This document shows positions 35,095 through 46,612 of a stretch of DNA of 64,000 bases, piece after piece. How positions within the stretch are numbered: the first letter of the stretch is position 1; every line of letters begins with the position of its first letter. Origin of the DNA: Narthecium ossifragum (lineage: Eukaryota; Streptophyta; Magnoliopsida; Dioscoreales; Nartheciaceae). The position numbers were made by a program, and so were the translations under genes. The notes under the pieces are model-generated. The model was not told where the DNA came from and made no database searches. It worked only from the letters and a program-made list of their open reading frames with translations. The stretch lies in assembly GCA_963920575.1 (NCBI GenBank), contig OY986963.1, forward strand, positions 3,262,896 to 3,326,895. Reading direction: 5' to 3'.

Positions 35095-37410
35095 TCGGCC
35101 GGGATGTAACCAAGATGGGAAAACAAGAAAATAAGAACAAGAAGGAGACACCATAATTTAACGTGGAAAACCTTCTGGCAAAATACCGTAAAGGAAAAAC
35201 CACGGGAAGAAGGGCTTCCCTATATGAGAAGATTACAGAGCACTCTCTAACTCTCACACCAATCCTCTCTTCCCTCCCAGTACGTTCTCACATACTTACA
35301 GATCTCTCTCTATCTTTGCTTTCTTTTAAGCCCCAAGACCTCTCTGTAGGCCTCCCATATGAGAATCCACGTTCTACAAACCCTAACATATATCCTGAAC
35401 TTAAATAGACTTAATCAGAGTGATTTAAGCCGTTAGATCAAGGTCAATTTTGCATCTCACCGTTTTTGGATCGATCCAAGAGAGGTATGGATCGATCCAA
35501 CTGTGTGTTGGCCAAACCAGTTCTCTGTCAACTAGTTTGGGATCGATCCATTGTGAATCTGGATCGATCCACTCTGTTGACGCCTCCCTGGAGAGCAGGT
35601 CTGGATCGATCCATAGCCGGTCTGGATCGATCCATAGCCTTTCTGGATCGATCTAGGAACGGCTCTCTGCACGCCAGCCTTCTCCTACGCGTTCTCGTCG
35701 CTTCTTGTCGACGCCTCTCATGGGGAGGGATTTCCCAACAAACTCCCCCTCCAGACTCATGAGAAATCAGAACCCCGTCAAACTCTTACTAGCTCGGACA
35801 TTACACTCTCCTTGTTCTGCGCTTCTTCAAGTCATTGCGCTTCATGACTCTTGAAGACTACATCGACCCATCGAACTCTCGATATCGCAATCAAGACTCA
35901 AACCTCCATACACTCTGTCGTACCAACATTCGAGCCATCATACTGCATGAGTCAACCTTCATACACATTCAAGTCAATGCACCTCGTGACTCGGCCTTTT
36001 CGATCGCTTCGATCGGAACCCCATCGTACCTCTAGTACGGAAGCTCCCCCGTATTGACACGCACGTCATTGTCGAGTGCCACTATGTTGTTGTTCTTCTC
36101 ATCATCCTCCTTGACCTTGCCATCCTTTCCATACTAGCGCTTCCCCTCTATCAAATTTGCCTTTAAGACAGGCTCATCTGTTGGCCTCTTTCTCAAGGCA
36201 TTGGAGAGCATGGTCACCGTGACTTCCTCTGTCTCTAGGGACTCCTTCCCATAAAGTAATGTAGTCTCCAAGTGCTCGTAGGAGGGTGGAAGAGACGCCA
36301 AAAGGAGGAGAGCCTTGTCTTCATCATCCACTGTAACCTCAACGCTCAGCAACTGGGTGATAATCCTATTAAAGGTGTTCAGCTGCTCTATCAGATCTGA
36401 ACCTTCCTTCATCCTCAAGGTGTACAGCTGTTGTTTCAGGAACAGCTTGTTCGTCAAAGATTTGGTCATGAACAAACTCTCTAACCTTGACCACAGCCCT
36501 ACAGCCGTGTCCTCATTGATGACGTTGTACATGACCTCATCAGCTAGGCAGAGCCTGATTGTGCTCAACGCCTTCATCTCGATTTTCTCCCAGTCGTCAG
36601 CCGTCACGGACTCAGACTTCTTTCCCTTCAGGGCCTTGTAGAGACCCTACTGCACTAGGATATCCTTCACTCGCTGTTGCCACAAGCCGAAGTTGCTTTT
36701 CCCATCGAATCGCTCAACCTCGAAACGAGGAGCTAAGGCCTTCCCCGCCATCACGAACTGTTGAACCAATGAACCTGACTCTGATACCACTTGTTGTGAA
36801 TTCGGTGGGGATGTGACCAAGATGGGAAAACAAGAAAATAAGAACAAGAAGGAGACACCAGAATTTAACGTGAAAAACCTTCCGGTAAAATACCACAAAG
36901 AAAAAACAACGGAAAGAAGGGCTTCACTATGTGAGGAGATTACAGAGCACTCTCTAACTCTCACACCAATCCTCTCTTCCCTACAAGTACATTGTCACGT
37001 ACTTACGGATCTCTTTCTGTCTTTGCTTTCTCTCAAGCCCCAAAACCTCTCTCTCGGCCTCCCATACGAGAATCTACATTTTACAAACCCTAACATATAT
37101 CTTGAACTTAAATAGACTTAATCAGAGTGATTTGAGCCGTTAGATCAAGGTAAGGTCAATTTTGCATCTCGCCGTTTTTGGATCGATCTAACTGTGCGTT
37201 GGCCAAATCAGTTCTCTGTCAACTGGTCTGGGATCGATCCACTGTGAATCTGGATTGATCCTCTCTGCTGACGCCTCTCTGGATAGCAGGTCTGGATCGA
37301 TCTAAAGCCCTTCTGGATCGATCCAGGAACGGCTCTCTGCACGCCAGCCTTCTCCTATGCGTTCTCGCCGCTTCTCGTCGACGCCTCTCATGGGGAGGGA
37401 TTTCCCAACA
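35095..37410 (-). mobile_element. Compact non-autonomous copia element (two LTRs, gag only)
   Basis: Minus-oriented. The 5' LTR is 36792-37410 and the 3' LTR 35095-35740, both TGTTGGGAAATCCC to CAACA. Target duplication is CCATC at 35090-35094 and 37411-37415. Just inside the 5' LTR the minus strand reads TGGTATCAGAGTCAGG, the initiator-Met tRNA primer site. A polypurine tract (GGAGGGGGAGTTTG) abuts the 3' LTR. The internal region is only 1051 bp and holds gag; protease, integrase and RT are missing, so it needs help in trans. The LTRs have about seven GGATCGATCC palindromes. Confidence 0.93.
36132..36751 (-). pseudogene. Copia gag (UBN2-type) of the compact element
   Basis: The minus strand starts at the ATG at 36751 (MAGKALAPRFEVERFDGKSN, then GLWQQRVKDILVQ). 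It meets an in-frame TAG at about 36652 and continues TADDWEKIEMKALSTIRLCL, LWSRLESLFMTKSLTNKLFL and LLLASLPPSYEHLETTLLYG, all classic copia gag phrases. It ends before a zinc knuckle. The TAG could be a single CAG-to-TAG change. Confidence 0.88.
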
Positions 37411-37935
37411 CCATCATGCCAACAGGTTCCCAAGCATATCAATGTGAAGAATACCAGAATAGAACACCAGAACATAGCAACAACATGATAAATATTAAAT
37501 AAAAAAATATCTCAAATAATTAAAAGACAACTTAATTAATATGGACCTAGACATTGTAGAGTCCGGTAAGCATAGACAAAAAAAAATTTCTTACAATACA
37601 AAACAAGAATAGAAAACCAAAGCGCGCGAAAAGTATGATCACGATGTACCACAGTGGTCACCGGAGCCATCGGCCAGTCGGAGTCGCCGGTCGGCGAAGG
37701 AGGACACACGGCGAGAGACGAGAGTAGGATCAAAGAAGGCGAGAGTTGAGAGAGGCGAAGCTTTATTTTTATTTAAGAATAAATGAATAGTTATACGTGG
37801 GACACCTCCTTGCCCTGGGTTAGCCGTGTAGGATATGTATTATTTATATAGGAAGCTTGATTTGTGGCGGCTAATGTGGTCTCGACGCTATCAAGCAAAG
37901 ACGGAGATACACACTACAAGAAAAAGAATTTACTA

Positions 37936-38818
37936 TGGGCGTGTTTGGTTCACATGAAGTGGCTCGGAAGTCACTTTTTTGAAGTTACTTCCGAGCCACT
38001 TCATGTGTTTGGTTGCTCGGAAGTGGGGTTGAAGTGACTTCAGCCCCACTTCCAAATCACTGTAGCCAAAGCTACCACTTCCCATTTCGGCTTCGGGTCT
38101 TTTTGGCCTGAAGTCATTTGAGTGGCATTTGATGTGGGAAATAATATTAATAATATTATACTGTAATAAAATATTAATATAAGTAGGTCTCACATATCAC
38201 GTGTCACCTCGTGATTGGTCCACGTCATCCAAAAAAGTATTAATAATATTATACTGTAATAAAATATTAATATAAGTTATTAAATTATTAATATTTTAAG
38301 ATTAAAATATTGTTTTAATGTTTTAATTTTAATATTTTAAGTGGCAAATAATGTTAATAATATCATACTGTAATAAAATATTAATATAAATGGATCCCAC
38401 ATGTCACGTGGCACCTCGTGATTGGTCAACGTAATCTAAAATAGTATTAATAATATTAAACTGTAATAAAATATTAATATAAGTTATTAAATTATTAATA
38501 TTTTAAGATTAAAATATTATTTTAATGTTTTAAATGACAAATAATGTTAATAATATCATACTGTAATAAAATATTAATATAAATGGATACCACATGTCAC
38601 GTGGCATCTCGTGATTGGTCCACGTCATCTAAAATAGTATTTTTTTTAATATTTTAATATAGGAAAAATTATTAAAATATTAAATAGTTGGGGGTGACCA
38701 TATCCCACTTCAAACACCAACCAAACACCAGAACTCAGAAACCCTCAGAAGTCACTTCACTTCACTCCCCAGAAGTCACTTCACTTAAGCTCATTTCTCA
38801 GCAACCAAACATGTCCCA
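37936..38818. mobile_element. 883-bp MITE-like insertion in arm B
   Basis: The ends are TGGGCGTGTTTGGTT and, as reverse complement, TGGGACATGTTTGGTT. Homologous sequence upstream of TPS3 (about 47330) and at 18690 runs uninterrupted across this point. Inside, a ~190-bp AT-rich unit with a CACGTGGCACCTCGTGATTG core is repeated about 2.6 times (38140-38640). Target duplication is unclear (CTA/CCA at best). Confidence 0.75.
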
Positions 38819-39045
38819 CCAGAAAAAGGATAAGAGGGTTTAAAGTAGTTTATTAGAAAGGATGAACGTTCCTTTAGAATTTTAAGAAAATCTCTCGCAG
38901 GCATCTTCAAGTCCTGCAAAGCCTAATTGTCACATGTCTTAAAAGAGCGCGCTCTTAGCACACATAGAAAACCTAGCTATTAAACCCCTTTAATAGTCTC
39001 TAATCCCATATTAAGTTGGACCCGTTACTTAAATCCGTGCAAGAC

Positions 39046-39235
39046 CAACCAGCAGCGATTAATTAATCAAAGAAATAAAATAAAAACTTCCGAGCAAGGC
39101 TTTTGCAAGACTTTAGCAACAGCAGCTACTAATTAACCAAAGAAATAAAATATCAACTGCAGTGCAAGCTAGACTTTAGCAACAGCAGCGACTAATTAAT
39201 CAAAGAAATAAAATTTCAGCTTCTATTGCTTTGAA
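39046..39235 (+). promoter_or_regulatory. TPS2 promoter repeat units (three copies)
   Basis: Three ~65-bp tandem units, each with AGCAGCGAYTAATTAA followed by CAAAGAAATAAAAT, lie 150-330 bp before the start codon. The TATA box is at 39275-39282. The same array occurs in the inverted orphan promoter. Confidence 0.7.
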
Positions 39236-39380
39236 GCTGTTATATAATTGCAATATCGGCTCGTTTACACCCCCTATATATACCCCCAGCAAGCTTAGGG
39301 TCTTTTCATCACCATCTTCTCGATCACAGCCAACATCTCAGGCCTTAGATCTAGACCATATACGTACATAGATTATTAGG

Positions 39381-42238
39381 ATGGAAGACAACAGGGCTTT
39401 TGGTCGTCAATCTGCAGGCTATCAACCTACAGCATGGGGCGACTACTTCATCACCCACCCAGCAGCAGCTCATGATCTTGGTTTATTGCCTGCGGCTTCC
39501 GACCCCAAGGTATGTATGTATAGTATACGTATACTGCATGCTTCATTAGTTAGCTAATTTTGATTAAAAGCTAAATTTGGGATCATTCGATCAAATGGAC
39601 CAACTTTTAAAGTTGGAGCTCAGATCAGCTGAGGAGCTGAGGAAATCGGTCAACAGAATGCTTGGAGAAATGAGCAATAATGACATCAATGTATTGGAGA
39701 AGATGAAGTTAGTCGATTCGCTCCAGCGACTCGGGCTGGACTATCACTTCAAAGAGGAGATTTCCAACGCATTAAGATGCATCCATAGTCACAAGAATGA
39801 TCTTGACTATAATGATTTGTATGCTGTTTCTCTCCATTTCCGACTCCTCAGACAACATGGCTACAGCGTGACATCTGGTACGTACGTAGCTTATACGTGT
39901 GTACTTAGAAGAAAAAAGTAACCTTATAATCTTTTTTTTTTTTTTTTTTTTTTGTAAATCTGATCATAGATCTACGTGATTGATTAGTAGCTATGTATGT
40001 AATTCCTGCTGGATGCATGCATGCAGAGGTGTTTAAGAAGTTCAAAGACAAGGAGCAGCTGGGAGACTTGTTTGATGAGACCTTAAGCAGTGACGCCAAG
40101 GGATTGTTTAGCCTCTATGAAGCATCTTTCCTCGCCACAAGAGATGACCATATATTGGATGAAGCCAGGGCTTTTGCCCGGGTTCATCTCGAGTCGATGA
40201 TGCCGCGCATGGAGGAGGCTTGTCCTGCTTTAGCAGCACAGACCAAGTTGGCTTTGGTGACACCCTCTTTTCGAGGCATTAGGCGACTCGAGGCGAGGCA
40301 TTACATCCCTATCTATGCACAAGAGAAGGATCACATCCCTGACCTCCTGGAGCTTGCCAGCATCGATTTTAATATGTTGCAGCTGGTGCATCGAGCTGAG
40401 CTCGCTAGTCTCTCCAAGTAATTCAGTAACAACTTTCAATTTAACAAGTTATAAATTTTAATTCTTTTTATTAGTTGAGTCTATTATCTGAACTGATTCC
40501 GACAAAGACAAACATGTATGTGCCACATATATATACTAACGAGCTTCTATAAATTATTGGGTTGATAGCATATGTCTAACATAATTCCTTGCAAATATAT
40601 GCTCTTCTCCTCCAGGTGGTGGAAGGAGTTGGGCTTTGCAACAAAGTTTGGTTTTGCCCGCGATAGGGTGGCGGAGTGCTACTTTTGGGGTTCGGCAGTG
40701 CACTTTGAACCTCAACAGTCACAGGTCAGGATGCTTGTGGTTAAGATGGGTATCTACCTGACCATGGTGGATGACATGTTCGATGTGTTCAGCACCATTG
40801 TGGAGCTCCAAAAGCTTACACATGCGTTCCAATTGTTAGTCTTCTAATCTATCTTGATTGTATAGCACAAGAATATATATATATATATGCTTCTTAATTT
40901 GCTAAGAAAATAATGAAACTACTAAAAAGGCTTTTTAATTATTTCATTCAGATGGGAGTTTGATGAGGTGGATGAAGTGCCAGAGTACATGCGAGTCCTT
41001 CTCCACGGGTTTGGAAGCCTTATGCAAGAAGTCGAGGAGTCCATGCCAAGGGAAGAAAGGCATACTCGTATGCACTTCTTTAAAAAATGGTAATGTATAT
41101 ATATATTATACTTGGATATATTTTCTTTTAATTATACTGTAAGAAAAATAAAGCACAAAAGTAGTCGATAATAGTAAGGAGTCCATGACAGAGTCCTGAC
41201 GTGTGAATGACTTACCTACTGTTGTATCTATTATTTAATTTTGTGTGCTTGTGAAACAGATAAGGAAGGGATTGCCTCATACTACGATGAAGCAAAGTGG
41301 GCCAGCGAAGGGCACATGCCGACTTTTGAAGAATACCTTGCTGTTTCTATGATTAGTTTTGGGTACCCCTTGTTCATATGTTCATCTATAGTAGTTTCCA
41401 GTGGAGATCATGAGGTGAGCAAGGAGGGCTTGGATTGGATTACGAGCATGCCTAAGATTGTCCAGGCGTCCACTCTAATCGGAAGGCTTATGGATGATAT
41501 GGCCGGTGAGGTACGTAACATATATATATGCCGAGCTCTCATATGGATATATATGGCGGATAACCCCCTATTTATTGGAATTTGCAATATGCCCCCCCCC
41601 CCCCCCCCCCCCCTACTGCAAATGACCCGAATTAATTAGTTAGTTTCTTAATTAGCGAATATAATCTTTTTGTAATTTTTGAACATACCCTTGTAGCAAT
41701 TAAACGACCCGCTTTGTGAATATTTATGAAAAATCATCAATGAAAGAACATAACGAAGGGTAAATTCTGTTATTTATGATAGTGGTATTATAGGTCAAAT
41801 ATTAACTAGATTTAGCTTAATTTCTTCACACCAATGTGCTAATTATTGGTTGGGGGTATTTGCAATATATATCAGCATTACGGATGGGTCATTTGCAACG
41901 AACTCTAATTTTTTTTTTCCTGCTAATTGTTTTCTCAGCTTGAAAAAGAGAGGTGCCACGTGGCTACAAGCGTGCAATGTTACATGACCACATATGGCGT
42001 CTCCGAGGAAGATGCGCGAGCAAAACTTCAAGAACAAATAGAGAATGCATGGAAAGATTTGAACGAGGAGTGTCTCAGACCCCAGCCTTTAGAATTATGG
42101 CCTCAACTTGCATGGGCTATAGAGTACGCTCGTGTGACCGAAGTCATATACAAGCATGGGGATTCATTCAGTCAACCCATAGGCCACATGAAAGATAATA
42201 TCAAACTACTCTTTGCTGAGCCTATTTCAGCTGAGTAG
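39381..42238 (+). pseudogene. Terpene synthase 2, frameshifted copy
   Basis: Same seven-exon plan: 39381-39509, 39571-39877, 40027-40417, 40616-40834, 40952-41089, 41260-41510, 41939-42238. Exon 5 is 138 bp where TPS1 and TPS3 have 139 (one A fewer in the terminal A-run). Exon 6 also lacks one base near its start. Spliced as drawn, the exon 5/6 junction creates a TGA, and the following exon 6 and 7 frame is lost. Both the RDR and DDMFD motifs precede the break. The second metal motif (DDMAGE, LEKE) follows it. I found no alternative GT or AG that repairs the frame. A homopolymer sequencing error could explain the first deletion but not the second. Intron 6 has a long C-run (about 41592-41612). 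Confidence 0.88.
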
Positions 42239-44094
42239 CTTCGTCCGTACGGAAATAAGTTTTGGCGATGATTTTTATTCCGGATTAAGTCGGAGAATAT
42301 TTTCTTTATTTCACGCATTATCTTCAAACACTCATAAATAAACATTACAAAGTTATTCCCATTTCACCTAGTACTCCTTTCTACTTTTTCCTTATTCAAA
42401 GTAATCATTACTACTTTATCCAAAATAAGTCCATTAACTTAGAATAAAGTTATCCCCGCACCAAACATGGCAATGTTTTCATACACTAAAGCTGGGCTAT
42501 TTATATGTTAAACCACCTCTTTATTTTCAAGTCGCTTTGTTTGTTAACTTATATATGAAACTTCAAACATGTGGTATATGCATCGAGCAGTAGATACACT
42601 TGTTTGGTTGTTCCGGTGATTTGAAGCATGGGCCATGGGATACATGCATCGTTGTTGTTTGGTTAGCCTTTTGGATCAACCGATGCACCATGATCCTTTG
42701 TGTGTGTATATATATAGTTTACGCGAGAGAGATATATATTCATATATAATGTTCATATAGTTAGATCCTAAATCGCAGTAAAAGGCTCAACAACTGTAAA
42801 TTTGTACGTACGTGATCAACCGGGTAAGTTTCTCCCTAATGTCAAATGCCCTGGCGTCTGGAAAATTCTCATCCAATGAGGTTTGCGAATGAACAACCCG
42901 AGGGAATTAAAGCTGATAAGTGATCAATATAGTTAATTATAACAATTTGAAACACAAAAAAGAATTAACGTGTAAATTCTTTTCTGCTGATAATCAAGAA
43001 TTCAAGTAAAACAAGATAGAAACGAGAAAAGAATGGTGATGGATTTCTAGTAGAAGGCCATGAATCATGGTACAAAGCAAATAGGAAAAGTTATTGCAGG
43101 CACCAAGTTTGATCTGGTAGCATATAGCCATATATTGTGTAATTAACGAAAAATTATTGCATGCTAACATCAAATTAAGAGGTAAAGCTCTACGTACACA
43201 TCATCAAATAAAGTAAAAGGTAGAAGCTTTACACATCACCAATGTGCATATATATAAGAACTAACAAGATTAGAGGGATGCTGATTTCTGCACAAGTGCC
43301 AGCTTGTGGAAAACCATAGCTAAAAAATGCCGAACCCACAGCAGCAACTGTCAGTGTGATCACCACTGAAATTTATTAACCTTCAATCTATTAATGCATA
43401 AATAACACCAATAAATCCATAACCATATATAATCTTTTCAAAGTTTCAAAAAACAACTAATTATTGAAGCAGAATACTTATCTTCTCTCTGGCTCAGAAA
43501 ATAATGATAAAAAATGAGAGTAAATTTAACCCACTTTTGATCTTTGGCTCAGAAATATGGGTAAGTTAGTGGGTTAAGCTTGATATAAGGGTAAGAATTG
43601 TAAAGTGTATAAAATATATAATATTATAATAATGGGTAACCTAGTGGGTTAAGATTATAATATTTGAACTAATTATTATGTTAATTAAAATATTTGTACG
43701 TAAAGTGTATAAAATATATAATATTTCAACTCTCCAACAACTCTATTTTTGAGTCAGCGCACGCGGACAGTCGACCTCGGCACCACTCCCGCAACTAATA
43801 TTTGTTACAATGAATCCCCAAAACACAAGCTAACCCATCTTTCTCTATTTAACTATTAAGTTAAGTTTTCGGTATTTATACGATGAACCGTATAAAATTT
43901 ATACTATTATATTATTACATAAAATAGACTAAAAATATATTATAATAAAGTATAATATTACCATTCCACCCGTCTTGTTCGACGCCTCCAGCGGCGAATC
44001 CTTCTCCTATCAACGCCTGCTTATTTGCCATCACCGGCAGATGCCCGCTCTTCCGCCATCGTCTGCAACGATGCCCGCCCATCCTCCAACAGGT
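42239..44094. other. TPS2 3' flank and spacer
   Basis: 42240-42480 is the MITE-like 3' flank shared by all TPS copies. 42780-43080 matches the sequence around 51960-52117 plus 54922-55060 after TPS3 and serves as the empty-site reference for the MULE there. 43945-44090 is homologous to 61205-61345. No gene recognised. Confidence 0.65.
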
Positions 44095-45780
44095 TGATAA
44101 GACGTGAAAAGTGTACAAATCCCCCCTTCAATTTGGCCTTGTTAGTCTCCGAGCAATGCCCTACTGACTACCATTACCCCATTACAGGTAGAAGAGCCCT
44201 CAAAGAGGATTAAATCAAGTTTGGAGCTAAAACGAATGCATTTGAGCAAGTTCAGTATAAAGAAGATCGATCTTCTATTGGAGAAGATCGATCCTTTAAA
44301 GATATCAAGACAAAATCCAGGATGAACAACAAAGATCGATCTTCCTATCATGAGAAGATCGATCATCTATGTGTATTTTCAGGGATAGAGCGCAAGTTTT
44401 CAAAGGATCGATCTTCCTCTAGGTCATGATCGATCTTTCACGTGCAAAAGAGATGACAGAGCGCAACAATTCAGATGATCGATCTTCACCTACGAGAAGA
44501 TCGAAGATCGATCACTTTATGGAGCTGAATAGTACATGAAGAACAAAGATTGATCTTTATATATAGGAAGATCAATCTTCCACGAGATCAGCAAGCACAC
44601 GAAAGAGAAAGATCGATCTTTATGTGCCAACCGAGCAGAATCAACGGCCCAGATCTAATCCGAGTGGGGGTTGCTTGTAGGCTATAAACAGGCCCCTTTG
44701 GGGGGATTTTGGGGATCTTCTCTTGGACTTTCTCTCAGTCTTTCCTCTTTTAAACTCTTCTTACCCAATTTAGAATAAGACCTTTTTGGAGGAGATCCAT
44801 GGAAGGAGAGCGTCATCAACCTCCCTCCACGGATCAAACCCCCAAGATGAGTCACTAAACTCTTTGCTTATGGATTCTTATGATGTAATAAGGGTTTCTC
44901 TTAAGGAATCCTAGAATTTAGGGCTTGTGTTACTCATTTGAATGATTGTATGGATTGGATTTAATTTCTTTATGAATTTGGTATTGTTTTCATTCTTGGA
45001 TGCTTGGATTGCCCTATTGTGCCCTAGATCTAGGTCTATTGTATGCTAGGGCTTGGATGGAACCTCTCGTGAGAGGGATTCATGCTAGAACCATGGGTTC
45101 TCTCACGGTGAAGGATTCTAATCCAAGATTGGACTAGATTGTGGTGGTAGGACCACCACCAATCTATTCCTAACCCTCCGCCCATCCTATTCTTGTGGTT
45201 TCGGCCAGCGAGGTGCTAGAACCACCTCGCTATCACACCTAGATCCATATCATGATAGTTCTCTCGCGACGAATCCATCCTAATTAGAGGATTTGTTAGC
45301 GGCGATCGCAACTTATCATTCGGTCGCCGATCCTTAGACGATTGCTCCCGCCGACGAGGGATCTTAACCCGATCTTCGTCGAGAGATAGGTGGAACTAGC
45401 AATTCGCCTATCGGCAATTGGATTTAACCATTCAATTTGAGGAAGCTCACCCTTGTCTTAGGAAGACCTATTAGAACCATTGTTATTGATTAAGAATCCC
45501 TCGGCCTTTCTTCATATTTTTATCAGCTTTTTGCATTAATTTTGTTCTAGTCTAGTTAAAAACTCAAATCTAAATCTTTTCTTCCAACTTCTTGGTAGAG
45601 GACCATGCTTAATATTCCACTTCAATCCTATTTTCTTCCCAGTGGATCGACTCGGACTCACCACTAGCTACCCCAAAGATAGTTAGTTAGGAGTTTGATT
45701 ATAAATTTCTAATTTTGATCGAGTGCGTTAAGCCGCGACACTTTCCACGTCCTATCGAAATTTTGGCGCCGTTGCCGGGG
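44095..45780 (+). mobile_element. Gypsy-type LTR with primer-binding site
   Basis: The LTR starts TGATAAGACGTGAAAAG (44095) and ends near 45757. It is followed by TTGGCGCCGTTGCCGGGGA (about 45762-45780), the usual primer site of plant gypsy elements, then leader sequence to about 46000. No gag/pol follows, because a copia LTR interrupts at 46001. The U3 portion (44265-44610) holds about ten AGATCGATCTT-type palindromes. Confidence 0.85.
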
Positions 45781-46000
45781 ATTATAACTAGTTTTGAGTG
45801 GCTTACTTAGTGTAGTTCTCTTTTCAATTAGTTGTTTTTCTTTTGCTTACTATATAAAAGACCAAAAAAATAGAATCGTGTTAATATTGCGATATTTTTT
45901 TGTGATCGAAAGGGGGAATGACGAAGCTTCCTTTCAAGCGGCGGAGGAGCGATCGTCGACAACACGTCACTGAGAGTGCACTGTTTGTATTTCTCAACCT

Positions 46001-46612
46001 TGTTTGCGAATTTGGCGGGGATGTGACCAAGATGGGAAAACAAGAAAATAAGAACAAGAAGGAGACATTAGAATTTAACATGAAAAACCTTCCGGCAAAA
46101 TACCGCAAAGGAAAAATCACGAGAAGAGCTTCACTATGTGAGGAGATTACAGAGCACTCTCTAACTCTCACACCAATCCTCTCTTCCCTACAAGTACATT
46201 GTCACGTACTTACATATGTCTCTCTGTCTTTGCTTTCTCTCAAGCCACAAGACCTCTCTCTAGGCCTCCCATATGAGAATCCACGTTTTACAAACCCTAA
46301 CATATATCCTGAACTTAAATAGACTTAATCAGAGTATTTTAAGCCGTTAGATCAAGGTCAATTTTGCATCTCGCCGTTTTTGGATCGATCCAATTGTGCG
46401 TTGGCCAAACCAGTTCTCTGTCAACTGGTCTGGGATCGATCCACTGTGAATCTGGATCGATCCACTCTGTTGACGCCTCTCTGGATAGCAGGTCTGGATC
46501 GATCCAGAGCCTTTCTGGATCGAACCAGGAACGACTCTCTGCACGCCAGCCTTCTCCTACTCGTTCTCGCCGCTTCTCGTCGACGCCTCTCATGGGGTGG
46601 GATTTCCCAACA
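46001..46612 (-). mobile_element. Copia solo LTR upstream of TPS3
   Basis: The reverse complement starts TGTTGGGAAATCCC and ends GCCAAATTCGCAAACA. The right flank (CCATCATGCC) equals that of the arm B element, but the left flank is gypsy leader, not CCATC. The duplicated TPS unit therefore broke at or within this LTR, and it is not an independent insertion. Confidence 0.85.

Larger units (their letters stand above)
34341..39500. repeat. Giant palindrome, arm B
   Basis: Inverted partner of arm A. The spacer 33693-34340 (648 bp) is the body of a gypsy-type LTR, of which only the first ~170 bp occur in arm B. The 33178-33520 difference is flanked by ACCAC microhomology. Arm B supplies the promoter and exon 1 of TPS2. 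It alone contains the two-LTR copia element and the MITE at 37936-38818. Confidence 0.9.

Noticed and set aside
36315..36641. 108-aa ORF on the plus strand
   Set aside because: Antisense shadow of the copia gag on the minus strand.
37917..37935. CACTACAAGAAAAAG at 37.9 kb as a CACTA terminus
   Set aside because: Paralogous sites (47310-47330, 18680) show this is a chance variant of CACCGCAAGAAAAAG in ordinary spacer, with no matching right end.
39381..42238. TPS2 as an intact gene
   Set aside because: Two 1-bp deletions give a stop at the exon 5/6 junction, and no alternative splice site nearby restores the frame.
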